Positions 1 through 7,474 of a stretch of DNA of 64,000 nucleotides are shown piece by piece. Source of the DNA: Rhodoferax sp. U2-2l (GTDB taxonomy: Bacteria; Pseudomonadota; Gammaproteobacteria; Burkholderiales; Burkholderiaceae_C); contig NZ_JAJCTH010000001.1 in the NCBI RefSeq assembly GCF_020594515.1, forward strand, positions 310,001-374,000. The letters are read 5' to 3'. The notes beneath the pieces were generated by a model, which searched no databases, was not told the origin of the DNA, and saw only the letters and a list, made by a program, of their open reading frames with translations. Position 1 is the stretch's first letter, and each line of letters opens with the position of its first letter. The position numbers were made by a program, and so were the translations under genes.

Positions 1-1905
1 GAATTCGGTTCCCCCAAAGCCTTTCAGGAGCCCAACCTGTTGAGCGTGATTCTGGCGCTCGAAGCTTCGCCGAAGCCCGTGATTGCCGCCGTGCACAGCG
101 TGTGTATGGGCGGCGGGCTGGAGCTGGCGCTGGGCTGCCATTACCGCATCGCCGCACTCGGCTGCCAGGTGGCGCTGCCCGAGGTCAAGCTGGGTCTGCT
201 GCCCGGCGCCGGGGGCACCCAGCGCCTGCCACGCGCGCTGGGCGTGGAACCCGCGCTGAACATGATCGTGAGCGGCGAGCCGGTCAAGAGTGAACATCTG
301 TTGGCACTGCCGGGCCAGAAGCTGTTTGACAAACTGGCCATGTCGCCCGACACCCTGCTGGCAGAAGCGCTGGCCTTTGCCCTGGAGGTTGCCAACGTGC
401 GCCCGCTGCCGCTGGTGCGCCATCTGCCCTGCAAGCACCCGCAAGGCGACGGTTATTTTCAGTTTGCCCGCAACATGGTCAAGGGCATGGCCAAACACTT
501 TCCGGCACCGCTCAAGTGCATTGACGCAGTGCAGGCGGCCACGCAAAAGACGTTTGTGGACGGCATGGCTTTTGAGCGCGACACCTTCCTGAACCTGATG
601 TGGACGCCCGAGCACCGCGCGCTCAAACACCTGTTCCTGGCCGAGCGCGCAGCGTCCAAAGTGCCGGATGTTCCCGCAGATACGGGGCTTCGAGCGATCC
701 ACAGCGTCGCAGTCATCGGCTCGGGCACCATGGGTGGCGGCATTGCGATGAACTTTTTGAACGCCGGTGTGCCGGTCACGATCCTGGAAGCCCAACCCGA
801 GGCGCTGGCGCGCGGGCTGGCCACGATCCGCAAGAACTACGAATCACAGGTCAAAAAAGGCAAGCTCAAGCCCGACAAACTTGAGCAACGTTTGGCGCTG
901 CTCAGCACCACCCTGAGTTACGACGACCTGAAAGATGCCGACTTGGTGATCGAAGCCGTGTTTGAAGACATGGGCGTGAAAGAAGCCGTGTTCCGCGAGC
1001 TGGACCGCGTGATGAAGCCCGGCGCCATCCTGGCCAGCAACACCTCCACGCTGGACTTGAACCACATCGCCGCCATCACCCAGCGGCCGCAAGACGTGGT
1101 GGGCCTGCACTTCTTCAGCCCGGCCAATGTCATGAAGCTGCTGGAAGTGGTGCGCGGTGACAAGACCGCCAAAGACGTGCTCGCCACCGTGCTGGCCTTG
1201 GCCAAAAAGATCAAAAAGACGGCGGTGGTGTCGGGCGTGTGCGACGGCTTCATCGGTAACCGCATGGTGGACCCCTACATCCGCCAGGCCGGTTTTCTGC
1301 TGGACGAAGGCTGCACGCCAGCGCAGGTGGACCGGGCGATGGAGAAATTCGGCATGGCCATGGGGCCGTTTCGCATGAGCGACCTGGCGGGCAACGACAT
1401 CGGCTGGGCCATCCGCAAGCGTCGTTACGTGGAGGCACCGCAGGTCAAATACAGCCGCACAGCCGACCTGCTGTGCGAACAAGGCCGCTTCGGCCAGAAA
1501 ACCGGCGCGGGTTGGTACGACTACCTGCCCGGCAAACGCGACGCGGTGCCCAGCGCCCAGGTGGTGCAGATGATTGAAGAGCACCGCGCCAGTCTGGGCA
1601 TCACCCCGCGCAAAATTTCTGACGACGAGATCGTGCAGCGGCTGGTGTATGCGCTGGTCAACGAAGGCGCCCGCATCCTGGAGGACGGCATCGCCAACAA
1701 GTCCAGCGACATCGACATCGTCTACATCTATGGTTACGGCTTTCCGGTGCACCGCGGCGGCCCGATGCATTACGCCAACGAGGTCGGTCTGTTCAACGTG
1801 GTGGCGGCCATGCAGCGGTTTGCGCATAACCAGCTGGACGATGCCAGCTTCTGGCAACCCGCGCCGCTGCTGCAGCGGCTGGTGGCAGCGGGCAGCACCC
1901 TTTGA
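1..1905 (+). CDS. 3-hydroxyacyl-CoA dehydrogenase / enoyl-CoA hydratase (FadB-type), 5' end missing
   Basis: Multifunctional beta-oxidation enzyme: hydrates enoyl-CoA and oxidises 3-hydroxyacyl-CoA with NAD. The frame is open to base 1, so the true start lies outside the window; an internal TTG at 40 is not a convincing start. About 634 residues are visible. The first part is the end of a crotonase domain ([16 protein letters not shown], then [14 protein letters not shown]). A Rossmann dinucleotide site follows (GSGTMGGGI, near visible residue 239), then the two 3-hydroxyacyl-CoA dehydrogenase C-terminal domains ([30 protein letters not shown]). A thiolase starts 45 bases downstream, the usual fadB-fadA order, so the pair probably forms one beta-oxidation operon. 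The family is clear; chain-length specificity cannot be read from the sequence. Confidence 0.93.
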   Translation, partial: EFGSPKAFQEPNLLSVILALEASPKPVIAAVHSVCMGGGLELALGCHYRIAALGCQVALPEVKLGLLPGAGGTQRLPRALGVEPALNMIVSGEPVKSEHLLALPGQKLFDKLAMSPDTLLAEALAFALEVANVRPLPLVRHLPCKHPQGDGYFQFARNMVKGMAKHFPAPLKCIDAVQAATQKTFVDGMAFERDTFLNLMWTPEHRALKHLFLAERAASKVPDVPADTGLRAIHSVAVIGSGTMGGGIAMNFLNAGVPVTILEAQPEALARGLATIRKNYESQVKKGKLKPDKLEQRLALLSTTLSYDDLKDADLVIEAVFEDMGVKEAVFRELDRVMKPGAILASNTSTLDLNHIAAITQRPQDVVGLHFFSPANVMKLLEVVRGDKTAKDVLATVLALAKKIKKTAVVSGVCDGFIGNRMVDPYIRQAGFLLDEGCTPAQVDRAMEKFGMAMGPFRMSDLAGNDIGWAIRKRRYVEAPQVKYSRTADLLCEQGRFGQKTGAGWYDYLPGKRDAVPSAQVVQMIEEHRASLGITPRKISDDEIVQRLVYALVNEGARILEDGIANKSSDIDIVYIYGYGFPVHRGGPMHYANEVGLFNVVAAMQRFAHNQLDDASFWQPAPLLQRLVAAGSTL

Positions 1906-1950
1906 CGCCGTCGGTTCGACATCTGCAAGCTATCCCTACAGGAACACACC

Positions 1951-3126
1951 ATGACCTCTGCCGTGATCGTCTCCACCGCCCGCACGCCGCTTGCCAAAAG
2001 CTGGAAGGGCGCTTTCAACATGACCCATGGTGCCACGCTCGGCGGCCACGCGGTGCAGCACGCCATCCAAAGGGCTGGGCTGGACCCGGCCGAAGTGGAA
2101 GACGTGATGATGGGCTGTGCCTTCCCCGAGGGCGCCACCGGCAACAACATCGCCCGCCAGATCGCGCTGCGTGCCGGTTGCCCGGTGAGTGTGCCGGGCC
2201 TCACCATCAACCGCTTTTGCTCGTCGGGCCTGCAAACCATTGCGCTGGCGGCGCAACGCATCGTGGCCGGTGAGGGCGACATTTATGTGGCGGGCGGGTT
2301 GGAAAGCATCTCTTGTGTGCAACAAGAGATGAACATGCACATGATGGCCGATCCGTGGTTGACGGCGAACAAGCCCGAGCTGTACTGGACCATGTTGCAA
2401 ACCGCTGAAACCGTTGCCAAACGCTACGGCATCTCTAGAGAAGCCATGGACGCGTACGGCGCGGCCAGCCAGCAAAAAGCCGCCGCCGCATTGCAGGCGG
2501 GCCTGTTCACTGCAGAAATCGCCCCGATCACCGTCACCATGGGCGTGGCCGACAAGGCGCTGGGCCTGATCACCCGCGAAGTCACGGTCAGCCAGGACGA
2601 AGGCATCCGCCCCGGCACCACCTATGAGGGCATCAAGGATTTGCGCTCGGCGCTGCCCGGCGGCTGGGTCAGCGCAGGCAATGCCAGCCAGTTCTCCGAC
2701 GGCGCGGGCGCGGTGGTGGTGATGAACGAAACGGTGGCACAGCGCCGTGGCCTGCAGCCGCTGGGCCGCTTCCTGGGTTTTGCCGTGGCCGGTTGCGAGC
2801 CCGACGAGATGGGCATCGGCCCGGTGTTTGCCATTCCCAAAGTCTTGGCCAAACTGGGCCTGACGGTGGACGACATCGACCTGTGGGAGCTTAACGAAGC
2901 CTTTGCCGTGCAGGTGATCTATTGCCGCGACCGGCTTGGCATCGACAACGCGCGCCTGAATGTCAACGGCGGCGCCATCGCCGTCGGCCACCCCTACGGC
3001 ATGAGCGGCCAGCGCCTCACCGGCCACGCCTTGCTGGAAGGCAAACGCCGCGGTGCCAAGCGGGTGGCGGTGACGATGTGCATCGGCGGCGGCATGGGGG
3101 CGTGCGGGGTGTTTGAGATCATCTGA
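1951..3126 (+). CDS. acetyl-CoA C-acyltransferase (thiolase)
   Basis: Thiolase of 391 residues, the normal length for the family, catalysing thiolytic cleavage of 3-ketoacyl-CoA in the last step of beta-oxidation. The acylated cysteine is in NRFCSSGLQ (C90). The second active-site block [17 protein letters not shown] holds the catalytic His, and [10 protein letters not shown] near the C-terminus holds the second Cys. ATG start with AGGAACACACC upstream. It follows the FadB-type gene by 45 bases on the same strand and probably acts as its partner. Degradative rather than biosynthetic thiolase is inferred from that neighbour. A palindromic repeat pair begins only 4 bases after the stop codon. 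Confidence 0.93.
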   Translation: MTSAVIVSTARTPLAKSWKGAFNMTHGATLGGHAVQHAIQRAGLDPAEVEDVMMGCAFPEGATGNNIARQIALRAGCPVSVPGLTINRFCSSGLQTIALAAQRIVAGEGDIYVAGGLESISCVQQEMNMHMMADPWLTANKPELYWTMLQTAETVAKRYGISREAMDAYGAASQQKAAAALQAGLFTAEIAPITVTMGVADKALGLITREVTVSQDEGIRPGTTYEGIKDLRSALPGGWVSAGNASQFSDGAGAVVVMNETVAQRRGLQPLGRFLGFAVAGCEPDEMGIGPVFAIPKVLAKLGLTVDDIDLWELNEAFAVQVIYCRDRLGIDNARLNVNGGAIAVGHPYGMSGQRLTGHALLEGKRRGAKRVAVTMCIGGGMGACGVFEII

Positions 3127-3129
3127 GTC

Positions 3130-3181
3130 CTTGCGGGACAGACCTAAAGTGACACGCAGTGCACTTTTGCTCTGTCCCCAA
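3130..3181. repeat. palindromic REP-like repeat, copy 1
   Basis: A GGGACAGA (3135-3142) pairs with TCTGTCCC (3171-3178), and an inner AAAGTG pairs with CACTTT, so the unit can fold into a long imperfect hairpin. A second copy lies about 26 bases downstream in the same orientation. Such GGGACAGA...TCTGTCCC units are REP-like elements, a class often mobilised by RAYT (IS200-type) transposases. No transposase is present here. Lying just after the thiolase stop, it may also shape the 3' end of that transcript. Confidence 0.75.
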
Positions 3182-3207
3182 CACTTTGCCGGATGTTGGA
3201 TGTCCAC

Positions 3208-3258
3208 CTTGCGGGACAGACCCAAAGTGACCCAAAGTGCACTTTTGCTCTGTCCCCA
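3208..3258. repeat. palindromic REP-like repeat, copy 2
   Basis: Direct copy of the unit at 3130-3181, with the same CTTGCGGGACAGACC start and GTGCACTTTTGCTCTGTCCCC end; differences are confined to the loop and one base near the 5' arm. The two direct copies, each itself palindromic, resemble the paired REP arrangement (BIME). The spacer between them carries ACACTTTGCCGGATGTTGGA and looks unrelated to either flanking gene. Confidence 0.75.
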
Positions 3259-3304
3259 GCACACGATGTCGCTGATGACTACAGCACATTGACACCGGTC
3301 AATT

Positions 3305-3325
3305 TGTATATGTTGATAATATGCA
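3305..3325 (+). promoter_or_regulatory. candidate BrnA operator in the brnTA promoter
   Basis: TGTATAT (3305-3311) and ATATGCA (3319-3325) form an inverted repeat with one mismatch and a 7-base spacer, ending 4 bases before the brnT ATG. A TTGACA box at 3289-3294 and GATAAT at 3315-3320 lie in the same stretch, though their 20-base spacing is long for a sigma-70 promoter. BrnA-type antitoxins are known to repress their own operon, so an operator here is expected. The site itself is inferred from symmetry only. Confidence 0.45.
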
Positions 3326-3328
3326 CCC

Positions 3329-3628
3329 ATGATCGACTTTGATAGGATTCAGGGCTTTGACTGGGACGAGGGCAACGCCCGCAAGAACGACAAACACGGC
3401 GTTTCGACGAGCGAGGCCGAGCAGGTTTTCTTCAACGCACCGTTGTTGATGTTGGTGGACGCAGTCCACAGCCAGCTTGAACCCCGTCTGCACGCCTTGG
3501 GCAAAACCGATACCGGGCGTTTGCTTCACATCACCCTGATGCTGCGCCAAAACCAGAGTTTGATCCGGGTGATTTCCGCCAGAGACATGCACCGCAAAGA
3601 AAGGGCGATTTATGACCAGCCAGCCTAA
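3329..3628 (+). CDS. brnT: BrnT-family toxin
   Basis: Toxin of a type II BrnT/BrnA module. Members have a RelE-like ribonuclease fold and inhibit translation. The 99-residue product has the family pattern: an N-terminal FDWDEGNARKNDKHGVS block, then AEQVF, a central strand region, and ISARDMHRKERAIYD at the C-terminus, matching the common ISAR-x-KERxxY ending. ATG start at 3329; no strong Shine-Dalgarno, as the operator-like palindrome lies directly upstream. It overlaps the antitoxin gene by 17 bases, the usual coupling. Toxin-first order is typical of this family. The module stands alone between REP-like repeats and a small remnant ORF, suggesting an acquired insertion between metabolic genes. 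Confidence 0.87.
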   Translation: MIDFDRIQGFDWDEGNARKNDKHGVSTSEAEQVFFNAPLLMLVDAVHSQLEPRLHALGKTDTGRLLHITLMLRQNQSLIRVISARDMHRKERAIYDQPA

Positions 3629-3878
3629 ACCCCTGCCGAAGTTTGACAACGAGGCGCAAGAACGCGCTTTTTGGGAAACGCACAACTCTAGCGACTTTGT
3701 GGATTGGACGGCGGCCAAAAAAGTGAGCCTGCGCAACCTCAAGCCCACCACCAAAACCATTTCGCTGCGCCTGCCGCAGCATCTGCTGGACGACATCAAA
3801 ACTGCCGCCAACTCGCGTGACGTGCCTTACCAGTCGCTCATCAAGGTGTGGCTGCAGGAAAAATTGCACACGCTGTAA
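3612..3878 (+). CDS. brnA: BrnA-family antitoxin (CopG-like)
   Basis: Antitoxin partner of the upstream BrnT. The 88-residue product has a charged N-terminal part that should wrap the toxin (FDNEAQERAFWETHNSSDFVDW) and a C-terminal ribbon-helix-helix-like DNA-binding part (TISLRLPQHLLDDIKTAANSRDVPYQSLIKVWLQEKL). The SLRLP strand followed by QSLIKVWL is characteristic of CopG/BrnA antitoxins. The ATG at 3612 lies inside the toxin gene, giving translational coupling. It should bind its own promoter and neutralise BrnT. Length and order fit the family. Confidence 0.85.
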   Translation: MTSQPKPLPKFDNEAQERAFWETHNSSDFVDWTAAKKVSLRNLKPTTKTISLRLPQHLLDDIKTAANSRDVPYQSLIKVWLQEKLHTL

Positions 3879-3915
3879 GCACATACCGCCTCCAAACCGC
3901 CACCTCACCCGCCCC

Positions 3916-4002
3916 ATGACCCCGCAAGACTTCATCTCCAAATGGGGCGCGCCCGTTATGAATCAAGCAATGCTGCCCGCCGTTCGCCAAACCCTGGGCT
4001 GA
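3916..4002 (+). pseudogene. 28-codon remnant resembling the start of a DNA methyltransferase
   Basis: A short ORF reads MTPQDFISKWG..., then stops after 28 codons. The first eleven residues resemble the N-terminus of large MmeI/YeeA-type DNA methyltransferase or restriction proteins, from memory of that family. The rest (APVMNQAMLPAVRQTLG) does not continue the family. It sits 37 bases after the antitoxin stop and has no clear ribosome binding site. If the likeness is real, it marks a deleted restriction-modification gene next to the toxin-antitoxin pair. The evidence is thin. Confidence 0.28.
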
Positions 4003-4070
4003 GTCATCAGCTTGTCAGCCGCAGGCCGCCGGCCTTTGCCAATCAGATCACTATTTATCGGAGAGCCCAA

Positions 4071-4382
4071 ATGCTCACACACATCGTCATGTGGAAACTC
4101 AAGGACCACGCCGAAGGCGCGGACAAGGCCACCAACGTGGCCAAAGCCAAAGCGCTGCTCGAATCCTGCGCGGCGCTCACCGCCGGTATCCATCGCTTTG
4201 AGGTCGCCACCGCCCAGCCGGGGCATGAGTGCACCTATGACCTGGTGCTCAATGCCGTTTTTGAAGACGCCGAGGCACTCGATGCCTACCAAAAGCACCC
4301 GGACCATGTGGCCATCAAGCCGTTCATCGGCGCCCTCCGGCTGGAGCGCCAGTGCATGGACTACACCTGGCCCGCACCATGA
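4071..4382 (+). CDS. Dabb-family (stress-responsive A/B barrel) protein
   Basis: Protein of 103 residues with the Dabb (dimeric alpha/beta barrel) pattern: LTHIVMWKLKD at the N-terminus, a central VYDLVLNAVF-type strand (here TYDLVLNAVFEDAEALDAYQKHPDHVA), and an H-rich segment. Bacterial members are small cytoplasmic proteins of mostly unknown function. I chose the ATG at 4071 because GGAGAG lies six bases upstream and the protein then starts at the domain boundary; a longer frame upstream has no domain support. Its stop overlaps the start of the next gene (ATGA), so it is probably co-translated with the DUF1345 pair. Confidence 0.8.
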   Translation: MLTHIVMWKLKDHAEGADKATNVAKAKALLESCAALTAGIHRFEVATAQPGHECTYDLVLNAVFEDAEALDAYQKHPDHVAIKPFIGALRLERQCMDYTWPAP

Positions 4383-5071
4383 CGCAGCCCTCTGAAACGA
4401 CCGCAACCCATGTGCCTTATGTGTTGCGGGTGGTGTTGTCGCGCCCGGTCTTTTGGGGCAGTGTGCTCTTGGGGCTGGTGGTGGGCTGGATCGTGCCGGG
4501 GCAAGTCGGGCAGCCGTGGCTGCCCAAGCTGATCATTGGTTGGAACGTGGGGGCAGGGGTGTTTTTGCTGTTCTCGGCCTGGCAGATTTTTGGCAAACCG
4601 CGCTCCAGCGTGCGGGTGCTGGCGGTGCTGCAGCAAGACGGGCGGCAGCAGGTGCTGGGGCTGGCGCTGGCCTTGATTTTGATGTGCCTGGGGTGTGTGG
4701 TGGCCGAGCTGGCGCAAGCGCGCTCTCTGGCGGGGCCGGAGCGTCTGGCGCATCTGGTGCTGGCCGGGTTGACCTGGCTGACGGCCTGGGTCTTTGCCCA
4801 CGCCGTGTTTGCGCTGCATTACGCCCAGGCCTACTTTTATGCGCAGGTGCACGCCCAGCCCGCGGTGCTGACCTTTGCCAATGGCCGCAAGCCCGATTAC
4901 CAGGATTTTCTGGATGTGTCGGTGGGCCTGGGTGTGCTGGGTCGCAGTGCCAGCGCCACCCTGGTCAGCCCGGCCCTGCGCTGGGCGGGCTTGGCGCAAC
5001 AGGTGCTGGCGGTGTTGTTCACCTTGACGCTGCTGGTGCTGTTGGTCAATGTGGCTGCCGGGCAGCAGTAA
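4379..5071 (+). CDS. DUF1345 membrane protein, first of a tandem pair
   Basis: Integral membrane protein of 230 residues with DUF1345 features: LRVVLSRPVFW at the start, an IIGWNVGAGVFLLFSAW segment, and FALHYAQAYFYAQ plus PDYQDFL near the C-terminus. About five hydrophobic segments are visible (near residues 25-45, 50-70, 95-115, 125-150 and 205-228). Function is unknown in the family. The ATG at 4379 overlaps the preceding stop; an ATG 27 bases upstream is less likely because coupling favours the overlapping one. The next gene is a paralogue with the same segment order, so this is a local duplication. Confidence 0.82.
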   Translation: MTQPSETTATHVPYVLRVVLSRPVFWGSVLLGLVVGWIVPGQVGQPWLPKLIIGWNVGAGVFLLFSAWQIFGKPRSSVRVLAVLQQDGRQQVLGLALALILMCLGCVVAELAQARSLAGPERLAHLVLAGLTWLTAWVFAHAVFALHYAQAYFYAQVHAQPAVLTFANGRKPDYQDFLDVSVGLGVLGRSASATLVSPALRWAGLAQQVLAVLFTLTLLVLLVNVAAGQQ

Positions 5072-5740
5072 GTGGACCATTCGGCCTATGTGTTGCGGGT
5101 GGCGTTGTCGCGCCCCAGGCTGTGGAGCAGCTTGCTCGCCGGCCTGCTGACGGCGGTTTTGATTCCGCCAACGCTGGTGCACCCCTGGGTGACGCGCGCC
5201 ATCATTGGCTGGAATGTGGGTGCCGTGGTGTACTTGCTGCTGGCAGCCAAGATGATGTTCTGGTCGTCGCACGAGCGCATGCGCACCCGCGCGGTGACGC
5301 AGGACGACGGCAAATTTCTAGTGCTGATGCTGGTGGTGACCTCGGCGTTGATGTGCGTGGCCGCCATCGTGCTGGAGCTGTCTCAGGTCAAAAGCCTGAG
5401 TGGGAGCGAGCGTTTAACCCGCATGGCGCTGGCGGGGTTCACTCTGGTGAGCTCGTGGGCCTTCACGCAGGTGACGTTTGCGCTGCACTACGCGCATGAT
5501 TTTTACGTGTTGGAGAGCCGGGGTGACCCCGGCGGCCTGCTGTTTCCGGGCACGCCCAACCCGGATTACGCCGATTTTTTGTACTTTGCCGCGGTGATCG
5601 GCACCTCGGCGCAGACGGCCGATGTCAGCTTCACCAACCGCCAGATGCGCCGCACCGGCCTGCTGCACTGCGTGCTGGCCTTTTTCTTCAACACCACGCT
5701 GCTGGCGCTGACGATCAACATCGCCTCCGGGTTGTTGTGA
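5072..5740 (+). CDS. DUF1345 membrane protein, second of a tandem pair
   Basis: Paralogue of the preceding gene (222 residues). Shared landmarks are YVLRVALSRP, IIGWNVGAVVYLLLA, FALHYAHDFYV and PDYADFL. It starts with GTG directly after the upstream TAA, so the two are translated as a pair. Several hydrophobic segments mark an inner-membrane protein. The second copy keeps the PDYxDFL motif but differs in the middle region, so the duplication is old. DUF1345 proteins have no assigned role. The pair may form a hetero-oligomer, but that is speculation. Confidence 0.82.
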   Translation: MDHSAYVLRVALSRPRLWSSLLAGLLTAVLIPPTLVHPWVTRAIIGWNVGAVVYLLLAAKMMFWSSHERMRTRAVTQDDGKFLVLMLVVTSALMCVAAIVLELSQVKSLSGSERLTRMALAGFTLVSSWAFTQVTFALHYAHDFYVLESRGDPGGLLFPGTPNPDYADFLYFAAVIGTSAQTADVSFTNRQMRRTGLLHCVLAFFFNTTLLALTINIASGLL

Positions 5741-5750
5741 GGGTGGCTGG

Positions 5751-5900
5751 CTAGCGCAGCGCTCCGGTGCCAAACAAACCCACCAAGCCGATGACGATCA
5801 GGTAGATCGCCACGATGTAGTTCAGCAGCCGGGGCACGGCCAGGATCAGAATGCCAGCCAACAGGGAAATCAGCGGCGTCAGGCTCAAGTGCAGGTTCAT
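5751..5900 (-). CDS. DUF3096-type small membrane protein (49 aa)
   Basis: Reading the minus strand from ATG at 5900 to TAG at 5751 gives 49 residues: MNLHLSLTPLISLLAG, then ILILAVPRLLNYIVAIYLI, ending VGLFGTGALR. Two hydrophobic helices flank a short PRLLNY turn, the DUF3096 pattern. Function is unknown. It lies 4 bases after the end of the RcnB-like gene on the same strand and may be its distal cistron. It ends 10 bases from the stop of the convergent DUF1345 gene. I translated this by hand. Confidence 0.75.
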   Translation of the reverse strand: MNLHLSLTPLISLLAGILILAVPRLLNYIVAIYLIVIGLVGLFGTGALR

Positions 5901-5904
5901 GGCG

Positions 5905-6390
5905 TCAGTTGCTCAGCAGCAGTTGCAGGATGATGCCGGTGGTGATGGCCACCAGCAGGTAGTCGCCGCCGCTTTGCACCCAGTGGTAACCACGCGGGGG
6001 TGCATTCAGGTGGTGACCGCGCCAGTCGTTCACCACATATTGCCTGCTGCGGTATTGCAGCGGCAGGCGGTCACCCCGGTAATACGAGCGCTCTGGCCCG
6101 GCGCCGCGATGGTCGCGGCGCATGTCGTTGTTCATGCGGGGTTGCGGGTCATAACGCGGCTGGCTGTAACGCTGCGGCGGGTTGCGGTCGTCGTTGCGCT
6201 GCTGATAGTCTGGCCGGTTGGGCTGGCGGGCGTTCGGGCTGGGGCGATGGCGCTGGTCCGGCCCGGCGCAGTTGCCGTCGCGGCAGTTGTTGTTGCCGCG
6301 GTCGTGGCGGCTGTTGCCTTGGGCAAAGGCGCTGCCAGCGGTGGCTAAAGCCAGAGCCAGCGCAATGCTTAAAAATGTTTTTTGACGCAA
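5905..6390 (-). CDS. RcnB-family periplasmic protein
   Basis: Secreted protein of 161 residues. The first 25 or so form a signal peptide (RQKTFLSIALALALATAGSAFA, likely cut after AFA). A long polar region follows, rich in Arg, Asn, Asp and Gln. The C-terminal RcnB domain has LPLQYRSRQYVVNDWRGHHL, PPRGYHWVQ and a final GDYLLVAITTGIILQLLL. RcnB in E. coli helps nickel and cobalt homeostasis in the periplasm; many homologues are uncharacterised. I chose the TTG at 6390 because AGGAG stands six bases upstream and the signal peptide then starts correctly. A longer ATG frame to 6450 would add a non-signal N-terminus and overlap the neighbour. Confidence 0.8.
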   Translation of the reverse strand: MRQKTFLSIALALALATAGSAFAQGNSRHDRGNNNCRDGNCAGPDQRHRPSPNARQPNRPDYQQRNDDRNPPQRYSQPRYDPQPRMNNDMRRDHRGAGPERSYYRGDRLPLQYRSRQYVVNDWRGHHLNAPPRGYHWVQSGGDYLLVAITTGIILQLLLSN

Positions 6391-6430
6391 GGTGTTCTCC
6401 TGAAAGTTGAAAAAGGGGGTGGCGCGGACG

Positions 6431-7249
6431 TTATTCGCGGGGCTCGCCACGCTGATTGACGGTGATGCTGCGGCCCGGGGGCGCAGTCATCTGTGCCTGG
6501 TGGTCCATGCCACGGAAGGTGTAGCTCACATCCCAAAACTGGGGTGCGGCCTGGCTGGGGACGTCACGGCAGCGCTGCACATCGCGCGTTTGTGCGGGCA
6601 GTGGGGTGTTGTTGCGCCCGACCTGGTTGCCAATCGCCGCGCCGGCCACCACGCCACCGATGGTGGCCAGGTCTTTGCCGCTGCCACCGCCCACCTGATG
6701 CCCCAGCACACCGCCCAGCAGGGCGCCTACCACGGCACCTGGCACATTGGCGTTGCTTTGTTGCTCTTGCGGGACTTGTTCCTGCTCGATCCAGCAGCGT
6801 TGCTCAGGCGGGCCCACCACCGCGCGCACCGAAGTTACCCTTGCCTCGTACAGGCGTTCGTTGTTGCGGCGGCGGAAATCAGGGGCCTCGGTAACAGGCA
6901 TCGGGGCATAACGGTCATCGTCGATGCGGGCGTCATTGCGCACCATGCGTACCGACGACACCCGGTTGTTCAGGCCCATGTCGGCCAGCGACGCATAACG
7001 CCCCTGGCGCAGCACCACGCAGCGACCATTGAAGCGGCTGTCTTCACACACCTCCCAGCGCCCGGAGGTCACTTCGGCCGAGGACGCGCGGTCGTTGAAG
7101 CCATAGCGGGAAAAGTCGCCCACTTGCCGTTGGGTGCTGAAAGATTCGCCGCGAAAGTTGTTCTGCTCATAAAAGGTGACCTGGGCGCTCGCCTGGGCGG
7201 CCAGAGCCACCCCTGCGACGGCGAAAAACTGTCTGAGTGCGATGTGCAT
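6431..7249 (-). CDS. secreted beta/gamma-crystallin and glycine-zipper protein
   Basis: Envelope protein of 272 residues with an unusual two-part layout. After a signal peptide (MHIALRQFFAVAGVALAAQASA) come two beta/gamma-crystallin Greek-key motifs, approximately residues 24-105 (FYEQNNFRGESFS; WEVCEDSRFNGRCVVLRQGRYASLADMG). A linker leads to a glycine-zipper segment near residues 170-212 (GAVVGALLGGVLGHQVGGGSGKDLATIGGVVAGAAIGNQVG), as in 17-kDa surface antigen or Rick_17kDa proteins. Two cysteine-containing stretches flank the zipper. The zipper suggests membrane association; the crystallin part may bind calcium. AGGAGACCTTC supports the ATG at 7249. The role is unknown. Confidence 0.78.
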   Translation of the reverse strand: MHIALRQFFAVAGVALAAQASAQVTFYEQNNFRGESFSTQRQVGDFSRYGFNDRASSAEVTSGRWEVCEDSRFNGRCVVLRQGRYASLADMGLNNRVSSVRMVRNDARIDDDRYAPMPVTEAPDFRRRNNERLYEARVTSVRAVVGPPEQRCWIEQEQVPQEQQSNANVPGAVVGALLGGVLGHQVGGGSGKDLATIGGVVAGAAIGNQVGRNNTPLPAQTRDVQRCRDVPSQAAPQFWDVSYTFRGMDHQAQMTAPPGRSITVNQRGEPRE

Positions 7250-7474
7250 GAAGGTCTCCTGTGATGTGGGGCGCTGGTTGGTTGGCTACCAGCGCTGCCG
7301 CTCTGCCGATGTGGCCGAGCGATCAGCCCGTCTCAGTATGGCGACGGATCTGGCGGGGGTCTGTGCGTTCGCGAACACTGGGTGGGTGCGTGCCTGTTGC
7401 CAGCATGGCGGCGAAAAATTGCGCCAGGACACAGCGCTATTTCCTGCAAAATAGGTCCAGAGAAAGGCCCCGAC

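Noticed and set aside
3130..3258. Two direct repeats considered as a short CRISPR array
   Set aside because: Only two copies, each self-complementary over its whole length, with no cas genes; REP-like explanation fits better.
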